Shown in pieces: positions 14,396 to 19,146 of a stretch of DNA of 19,146 bases. A program made the position numbers and the translations under genes. The notes under the pieces were generated by a model that was not told the origin of the DNA, ran no database searches, and worked only from the letters and a program-made list of their open reading frames with translations. Each line of letters begins with the position of its first letter. Position 1 is the stretch's first letter. Source of the DNA: Bacteroidales bacterium UBA1215 (lineage in GTDB: Bacteria; Bacteroidota; Bacteroidia; Bacteroidales; WCHB1-69); contig DBXJ01000005.1 in assembly GCA_002309475.1 (NCBI GenBank), forward strand, positions 1 to 19,146. Reading direction: 5' to 3'.

Positions 14396-17266
14396 ATGGA
14401 TTTTTTTAAAGAATTATTCAACATTAGCGGAGAAGATACTCCTGCACAAAACGAAGCACAGCAAACTGCTACGTATGGTCACAGAATGCCTACAACTGCC
14501 AATGCCAACCCTGTTGCCAATAGTCATGTAAATGTTGTCAATGCGACCAAAGTGAGTACGGTTCCTACAGAAACCAAAGAAGATGCCAATTCTTTAGTCG
14601 GTTCTCGATTGCAAAATCGTCCTCAACCGGAAACCATGACAAGTGTTAAACCTATAGCCACACAAGAAATCCATACAGAACCTACCCAAAATGAAGAAAT
14701 TCACAACTATAATTATAACAGGAATATTAGATCAGAAATGAAAAAATACTCTGCGGAAGAAGTTTTGCGAGCAGCTACTGAATACTTTGGTGGCGATGTC
14801 ATGGTAGCCAACGTTTGGATGAACAAATATGCACTCCGTGACGGAGAAGGCAATTTGTACGAACTCACCCCTGACGACATGCACAAACGCCTTGCATCAG
14901 AATTTGCTCGTATTGAAAGCAAATACCCCAACCCTTTAGACGAAGCTCAAATCAATCAGTTGTTTAAAAATTTCCAATACATTGTTCCACAAGGTAGTCC
15001 GATGTTCGGTATCGGCAATGATTTCCAAATTGCTTCTTTATCCAATTGTTTTGTCATAGGATGTGGTCCCAATTCCGATTCCTATGGTGCTATCATGAAA
15101 GAAGACGAAGAGCAGGTACAATTGATGAAACGTCGTGGTGGTGTTGGTCACGATTTATCACATATTCGTCCGGAAGGCAGTTTGGTACACAATAGTGCCC
15201 TCACCTCTACCGGTATTGTTCCATTTATGGAACGTTATTCCAATTCTACCCGAGAAGTTGCACAAGGCGGCAGACGCGGAGCTTTGATGTTGAGTATTTC
15301 CATCAAACATCCGGATGCTGAAAAATTTATAGATGCAAAATTAGAACAAGGCAAAATTACAGGTGCCAACGTATCGGTAAAAATTGACGATGAATTTATG
15401 CAATGCGTAAAAACCGGTCAACCTTACGTTCAACAATATCCTATCAACTCTGAAAATCCAAAAGTAAGAAAAGAAGTTGATGCACGAAAAATATGGGACA
15501 AAATTATCCACAACGCATGGAAATCGGCAGAACCGGGCGTTCTTTTCTGGGATACTATCACCAATGAATCAATTCCGGATTGTTATGCCGACCTTGGCTT
15601 TCAAACTGTTTCCACCAATCCTTGCGGAGAAATTCCATTATGTCCTTACGACAGTTGCCGTTTGATTGCCATGAATTTGTATAGCTATGTAGATCATCCG
15701 TTTACATCTACTGCCAAATTCAATTTTGAAAAATTCAAAAAACATGTCGGTATTGCACAACGCTTGATGGACGATTTGATAGACTTGGAAGTTGAAAAAA
15801 TTGACAAGATCTTAGAAAAAATCAATACCGACCCTGAAGCAGAAGATATCAAACGTGTAGAAAAAGAATTGTGGATGAAAATAAAAGACAAATCCACCCA
15901 AGGACGTAGAACAGGTTTGGGCATTACCGCCGAAGGCGATATGTTGGCAGCATTAGGCATTCGCTATGGTTCTGAAGAAGCCATTGCATTTTCAACCGAA
16001 GTTCACAAGACCTTGACATTGGCAGCTTATCGTTCTTCTGTAGAAATGGCAAAAGAAAGAGGCAGATTTTCTATCTACAATGCAGCCCGTGAAACTACCA
16101 ATCCTTTCATAAAGAGAATTAAAGAAGCTGACCCGCAATTATATCAGGAAATGTGCACCTATGGCAGAAGAAATATTGCTTTGTTGACCATTGCACCAAC
16201 AGGTAGTGTCAGCATGTGCACACAAACCACTTCCGGCATTGAACCGGTATTTATGATTAACTATACCAGAAGAAGAAAAGTAAATCCTAACGATGCCAAC
16301 GTAAAAGTTTCTTTCGTGGATAAAAACGGAGATTCTTTTGAAGAATATCAAGTTTTCCACCCGAAATTTATTATCTGGGCAGAAACAAACGGCTACAATA
16401 TGGACGAATTGAAAACCATGAAAGACAGTGAATTGCAAGCAATTATAGAAAAATCACCTTACTACAAGGCAACCGCTTATGATATTGACTGGGTGATGAA
16501 AGTAAAAATGCAAGGCGCCGTTCAAAAATGGGTTGACCACTCCATCAGTGTTACTGTCAACATTCCTGAAAAAACCGACGAACAAGTTGTCAGCAATATC
16601 TATCAAACTGCATGGGAAAGCGGCTGTAAAGGTATGACTATTTATCGTGAAGGTTCGCGAGATGGTGTTTTAGTCAGCAACGAAGAAAAGAACAAAAGCA
16701 AAGCCGCCAACACTATCAGCGACACCAACGCTATCAAACGTCCAAAGAAATTGGAAGCAGAAGTGATTCGTTTCCGCAACAAGAGTGAAGAATGGGTCGC
16801 CATTGTCGGCTTACTCAACAATCGCCCCTATGAAATTTTCACCGGCAAGGCAGACGAATTCTATATTCATCCTACCATCAAAAAAGGTTGGGTTGTTAGA
16901 GAAAAAGTCAATCCCGATGAACCGGCCCGCTACGATTTCCACTATGTTGACGGCGGCGGCTACAATGTTATCCTTGAAGGTTTATCGCGTTTGTTCGATA
17001 AAGAATATTGGAACTATGCTAAATTGATATCCGGTATTCTACGCCATGGCATGCCTATTCCTAATGTTGTCAATTTAATTTCCAAACTTCGTTTTGACGA
17101 TGACAATATAATGACATGGAAAAATGGTGTTTGCCGTGCTTTGAAAAAATACATCCAAGACGGAACAAAAGTAAAACAATCGTGTCCGGAATGCGGTCAA
17201 GAAACACTCGTTTATAAAGACGGTTGTGTTACTTGCAACAATTGCGGTCATTCCAAATGCGGTTAA
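14396..17266 (+). CDS. nrdJ: Vitamin B12-dependent (class II) ribonucleotide reductase
   Basis: The enzyme reduces ribonucleotides to deoxyribonucleotides with adenosylcobalamin as radical source, independent of oxygen. The 956-residue chain has a low-complexity extension (1 to about 114), the N-terminal helical domain from KKYSAEEVL, the barrel with Cys218 (LSNCFVIG), the radical site NPCGE (Asn408, Cys410, Glu412) and Cys421; the Cys410-Cys421 spacing of 11 equals that of Thermotoga NrdJ. Cys218 and Cys421 would be the reducing pair. A TSCPD domain (about 785-900) and a cysteine-rich tail follow (Cys930, 933, 944, 947, 950, 955), as in long class II enzymes. Met115 (14738) is an alternative start that would give about 842 residues. 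A terminator follows directly, so the gene is its own unit. No radical-generating small subunit is nearby, as expected for class II. Confidence 0.93.
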   Translation: MDFFKELFNISGEDTPAQNEAQQTATYGHRMPTTANANPVANSHVNVVNATKVSTVPTETKEDANSLVGSRLQNRPQPETMTSVKPIATQEIHTEPTQNEEIHNYNYNRNIRSEMKKYSAEEVLRAATEYFGGDVMVANVWMNKYALRDGEGNLYELTPDDMHKRLASEFARIESKYPNPLDEAQINQLFKNFQYIVPQGSPMFGIGNDFQIASLSNCFVIGCGPNSDSYGAIMKEDEEQVQLMKRRGGVGHDLSHIRPEGSLVHNSALTSTGIVPFMERYSNSTREVAQGGRRGALMLSISIKHPDAEKFIDAKLEQGKITGANVSVKIDDEFMQCVKTGQPYVQQYPINSENPKVRKEVDARKIWDKIIHNAWKSAEPGVLFWDTITNESIPDCYADLGFQTVSTNPCGEIPLCPYDSCRLIAMNLYSYVDHPFTSTAKFNFEKFKKHVGIAQRLMDDLIDLEVEKIDKILEKINTDPEAEDIKRVEKELWMKIKDKSTQGRRTGLGITAEGDMLAALGIRYGSEEAIAFSTEVHKTLTLAAYRSSVEMAKERGRFSIYNAARETTNPFIKRIKEADPQLYQEMCTYGRRNIALLTIAPTGSVSMCTQTTSGIEPVFMINYTRRRKVNPNDANVKVSFVDKNGDSFEEYQVFHPKFIIWAETNGYNMDELKTMKDSELQAIIEKSPYYKATAYDIDWVMKVKMQGAVQKWVDHSISVTVNIPEKTDEQVVSNIYQTAWESGCKGMTIYREGSRDGVLVSNEEKNKSKAANTISDTNAIKRPKKLEAEVIRFRNKSEEWVAIVGLLNNRPYEIFTGKADEFYIHPTIKKGWVVREKVNPDEPARYDFHYVDGGGYNVILEGLSRLFDKEYWNYAKLISGILRHGMPIPNVVNLISKLRFDDDNIMTWKNGVCRALKKYIQDGTKVKQSCPECGQETLVYKDGCVTCNNCGHSKCG

Positions 17267-17295
17267 TAAAAATAAAATTCATTAACAATCACTTT

Positions 17296-17319
17296 AAGCA
17301 GGCAAAGCCTGCTTTTATT
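17296..17319 (+). terminator. Rho-independent terminator after nrdJ
   Basis: AAGCAGGC (17296-17303), loop AAA and GCCTGCTT (17307-17314) form an 8-bp stem followed by TTATTT. It begins 29 nt after the nrdJ stop and ends just before the next ATG, so the thioesterase may rely on read-through; I see no promoter in the gap. Confidence 0.85.
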
Positions 17320-17324
17320 TTAAC

Positions 17325-17750
17325 ATGATTAACACTGAAAATATTACATTTAAACATCGTTTGGACATTCAAATCAGAATGACCGACTTAGACCCGTTCC
17401 AACATGTCAACAACGGCATTCTCTGTGCCTATTTCGACTTGGGAAGGCTGCAATATATGAAAGACATTGTAGGCCATCTTTCCCTTTCTGAATTGGATAT
17501 GGTTTTGGTACATACAGAATTCGACTATCTGCACTCTATCCGCTTTCATGACGAGATTGCTGTAGAAACAACTATAACCGGCATAGGAGAAAAAAGTGTA
17601 AAAATGTTGCAGAGAATTGTCAGTAAAGATAATAGCACCACATACTGCTTATGCTATTCTGTACTCAGCGGCTATGACAGAAGCCAAGACTGCTCAAAAA
17701 AAATAGACGAAACTTTCAAAAAAATAATTTTCGATTTTGAACAAGGCTAA
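17325..17750 (+). CDS. Acyl-CoA thioesterase, 4-hydroxybenzoyl-CoA thioesterase-like hotdog fold
   Basis: The 141-residue cytoplasmic protein has the 4HBT hotdog signature near the N-terminus: RMTDLDPFQHVNNG (18-31) with the active-site-type Asp23 and His27/Asn29-Asn30, then YFDLGRLQYM on the central helix. Such enzymes hydrolyse acyl-CoA or acyl-ACP thioesters; the acyl chain cannot be read from the sequence. The length is normal for the single-domain form. It sits between the nrdJ terminator, which ends close to its ATG, and a bidirectional terminator behind it, and it converges on the rubredoxin fusion gene. Confidence 0.87.
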   Translation: MINTENITFKHRLDIQIRMTDLDPFQHVNNGILCAYFDLGRLQYMKDIVGHLSLSELDMVLVHTEFDYLHSIRFHDEIAVETTITGIGEKSVKMLQRIVSKDNSTTYCLCYSVLSGYDRSQDCSKKIDETFKKIIFDFEQG

Positions 17751-17812
17751 ACTTCATTTTTCCTTAGAAAACAAATAAGCTAATGGATTCAAAATCATAT
17801 ACTCGATGAACG

Positions 17813-17839
17813 AAAAAATCCCCTTTTCAGGGGATTTTT
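17813..17839. terminator. Bidirectional terminator between convergent genes
   Basis: AAAAAATCCCC (17813-17823), loop TTTTCA and GGGGATTTTT (17830-17839) form a stem with A and T tails on either side. It lies 62 nt after the thioesterase stop and 26 nt after the stop of the minus-strand fusion gene, serving both. Confidence 0.88.
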
Positions 17840-17865
17840 ATTAAATTGTTGTTTAAATTTCGTAC

Positions 17866-18477
17866 TTATACAATAGGTTCAAAATCTTCCGGTCCATGTT
17901 TGCACCAAGGACAGACAAAGTCAGCAGGAAGTTCCTCGCCTTCATACACATAACCGCAAATTTTGCATCGCCAGCCACCTTTTTTTTCGGTTTGCGGCTG
18001 CGGTTGCGGCTTGATATTCTTCTGATAATATGCGTAAGAGAGTGACGGATCATCGGAAATAGCGAGTGTCTCCACCACTTCTGCCACAAAAAGAGTATGT
18101 GTGCTTAAATCAATAGTTTGCCTTACTTTTCCGGAAAATACTCCGTTGATAAATTTCGGGAGATACAGTATTCCGTTTTGTGTGCGGAGTTCCGTAGAAC
18201 AGTTTTCAAATTTATTGACAGTCTTTCCGCTCTGAAAGCCAAAATGCTCAAATACATAAAAAGGTGTTGCTTCTGTCAACATCGACACATTGAATTCGCT
18301 TGTACGCAAAATCATATCGTGTGTATAGTTGAGTTTATTGACAGCAATAGACACCATGGTCGGATTTCCTGATGTGATTTGACTGACTGCATTGATAATA
18401 CAGCCATTGTCTTTGTCACCTTCTTTGGCAGTAAGCACATAGAGACCATAACCGATTTTGCTTAAAACCTCTTGCAT
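17866..18477 (-). CDS. Flavin reductase-rubredoxin fusion (high-molecular-weight rubredoxin type)
   Basis: The 203-residue protein joins an FMN-binding flavin reductase domain (about 1-150, with GYGLYVLTAKEGD, NAVSQITSGNPTMVSIAVNK and FEHFGFQSG) through a KPQPQPQTEKK linker to a rubredoxin-like domain (168-203). The iron ligands are Cys171, Cys174, Cys189 and Cys192. The second knuckle reads CPWCKHG, with Lys in place of the usual Gly. In Moorella the same domain order forms Hrb, which passes electrons from NAD(P)H to a flavodiiron protein that reduces NO or O2; that role is inferred here. I use the ATG at 18475-18477; the frame extends to a TTG at 18504, but that overlaps the upstream rubredoxin. 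The gap to the rubredoxin stop is 13 nt, so the two are one unit. No flavodiiron protein is in the window. Confidence 0.88.
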   Translation of the reverse strand: MQEVLSKIGYGLYVLTAKEGDKDNGCIINAVSQITSGNPTMVSIAVNKLNYTHDMILRTSEFNVSMLTEATPFYVFEHFGFQSGKTVNKFENCSTELRTQNGILYLPKFINGVFSGKVRQTIDLSTHTLFVAEVVETLAISDDPSLSYAYYQKNIKPQPQPQTEKKGGWRCKICGYVYEGEELPADFVCPWCKHGPEDFEPIV

Positions 18478-18490
18478 ACTTTTAGAAATA

Positions 18491-18649
18491 TTATTCTTGC
18501 TCAAAATCTTCTTTTCCTACACCACAAAGAGGGCAGGTCCAATCGTCCGGCAATTCAGAAAATGGAGTTCCCGGAGCTATCCCATTGTCAGGGTCGCCTT
18601 TGGTAGGGTCGTATTCATACCCGCAAACTGAACAAATATACTTTTCCAT
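18491..18649 (-). CDS. Rubredoxin
   Basis: A complete 52-residue rubredoxin, a small cytoplasmic one-iron electron carrier. The first knuckle is YICSVCGYEYDP (Cys6, Cys9), the middle has GDPDNGIAPGTPFSELPDDW, which is typical of classical rubredoxins, and the second knuckle is CPLCGVGKEDFE (Cys39, Cys42). The ATG at 18647-18649 is the only reasonable start and no strong ribosome-binding site precedes it. It lies directly upstream of the flavin reductase-rubredoxin fusion, its likely electron partner or parallel acceptor. The outer-membrane protein gene lies 62 nt further upstream. Confidence 0.95.
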   Translation of the reverse strand: MEKYICSVCGYEYDPTKGDPDNGIAPGTPFSELPDDWTCPLCGVGKEDFEQE

Positions 18650-18658
18650 CTTGTTAAT

Positions 18659-18687
18659 GTTAAATATTCAACTTACTTATATTTAAC
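18659..18687. repeat. 9-bp perfect inverted repeat upstream of rubredoxin
   Basis: GTTAAATAT (18659-18667) and ATATTTAAC (18679-18687) are separated by 11 nt. The dyad starts 10 nt before the rubredoxin ATG and lies in the 62-nt gap after the outer-membrane protein stop. With no T run it does not look like a terminator; a regulator binding site or an mRNA hairpin is more likely. Confidence 0.55.
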
Positions 18688-18711
18688 TGATTACTTTTAT
18701 GCTATCAATTC

Positions 18712-19146
18712 TTAAAAGGTATATCTTACTCCTAAATTAAGTCCCCAATCGAAATAGCCGGCATGACCATAATCATCAAACAACAAGCCAAAACCGGGAC
18801 GGAAATCAAATTGCAAAGTCAATGGTATGCCGAACTTGTATTCCAATCCGCCTATGGCATTAAGACCAAATTTGCCCAAATCGACATAATAACCTGCATG
18901 ATCGAAACAATAGCCAAGACTTAAACCACCTCCTACAAACCAGTATAATCCGCCGGTGGCATTTGCCTGATACATCAAATTAGGATTCAATTCTACAGTA
19001 AATACATTCCATGAATAGTGCTCAAAAGCTCCTTCTGTCAATTTTAATCCTAAATCGGCTTGTACACCTAAACTACCGAAAACTCCTTTGTAGGAAAATC
19101 CGTTCATACTGCCTACTGTTGCACCAATACTATGCGTATATTGTGC
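18712..19146 (-). CDS. Outer-membrane beta-barrel protein (N-terminus beyond window)
   Basis: The frame is open to the right edge, so an ATG at 19105-19107 is not the start; the visible part is 144 residues. It begins AQYTHSIGATVGSMNGFSYKG, which looks like the first barrel strand shortly after a signal peptide. Alternating hydrophobic and polar strands rich in Gly and Tyr follow (GGLYWFVGGGLSLGYCFD, NAIGGLEYKFGIPLTLQFDF), and the protein ends LGVRYTF, the C-terminal aromatic expected of proteins inserted by the BAM complex. About eight strands seem likely, as in small porin-like proteins, but no specific family or cargo can be named. Confidence 0.8.
   Translation of the reverse strand, partial: AQYTHSIGATVGSMNGFSYKGVFGSLGVQADLGLKLTEGAFEHYSWNVFTVELNPNLMYQANATGGLYWFVGGGLSLGYCFDHAGYYVDLGKFGLNAIGGLEYKFGIPLTLQFDFRPGFGLLFDDYGHAGYFDWGLNLGVRYTF

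Noticed and set aside
14337..14531. 64-codon plus-strand frame starting in the nrdJ leader
   Set aside because: Most of it overlaps the nrdJ start in another frame; it has no ribosome-binding site, and its protein resembles no family. A leader peptide cannot be excluded but is unsupported.
18478..18504. Nine extra N-terminal residues for the flavin reductase-rubredoxin fusion from a TTG codon
   Set aside because: It would overlap the rubredoxin gene; the ATG at 18475-18477 gives a clean 13-nt gap and a normal flavin reductase start.

Overview
The window reads as a chromosomal segment of an AT-rich member of the Bacteroidales (phylum Bacteroidota). Three things support this: the recurring -7 promoter box TAnnTTTG, sometimes with an upstream TTTG; the scarcity of Shine-Dalgarno sequences before start codons; and the gene set itself (zinc-free bL31, PHP-type histidinol-phosphatase, coenzyme B12-dependent ribonucleotide reductase with TSCPD and zinc tail, small lipoprotein, beta-barrel outer-membrane protein). 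The content is mostly housekeeping. I see no insertion sequence, prophage, CRISPR array or defence island.

Left part (1-6590) is read almost entirely on the minus strand. From the right it holds a membrane-anchored TPR protein and lumazine synthase (ribH), ended by a hairpin terminator; methionyl-tRNA formyltransferase (fmt); an HU-type DNA-binding protein with its own promoter and terminator; a TrmH-type RNA methyltransferase overlapping by 4 bp a large GT-C type membrane glycosyltransferase; tRNA-His(GTG) followed by ribosomal protein bL31; an AT-rich spacer with hairpins; and a lipoprotein cut by the window start.

Middle and right part (6590-17750) is on the plus strand: tRNA-Gln(CTG) with terminator; a carboxyl-terminal processing protease followed after 1 nt by an O-antigen ligase/polymerase-like membrane protein; then lpdA, fabD, pepE and a PHP phosphatase, probably one transcript from a near-perfect promoter at 10026-10056; then a 359-bp regulatory gap, a B12-dependent ribonucleotide reductase with an unusual N-terminal extension, a terminator and a hotdog thioesterase.

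The last part (17760-19146) is convergent. A bidirectional terminator separates the thioesterase from a minus-strand group: an outer-membrane beta-barrel protein (cut by the window end), a 52-residue rubredoxin and a flavin reductase-rubredoxin fusion. The last two look like an electron-transfer pair for O2, NO or peroxide reduction.

Several start codons were moved from the longest open frame: RibH, the TPR protein, the PHP phosphatase and the flavin reductase-rubredoxin fusion all have better downstream ATG starts. The most interesting items are the ribonucleotide reductase extension and leader, the rubredoxin pair with a 9-bp dyad upstream, and the promoter spacing shared by the two tRNA genes. 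None amounts to clear evidence of a new biological system.
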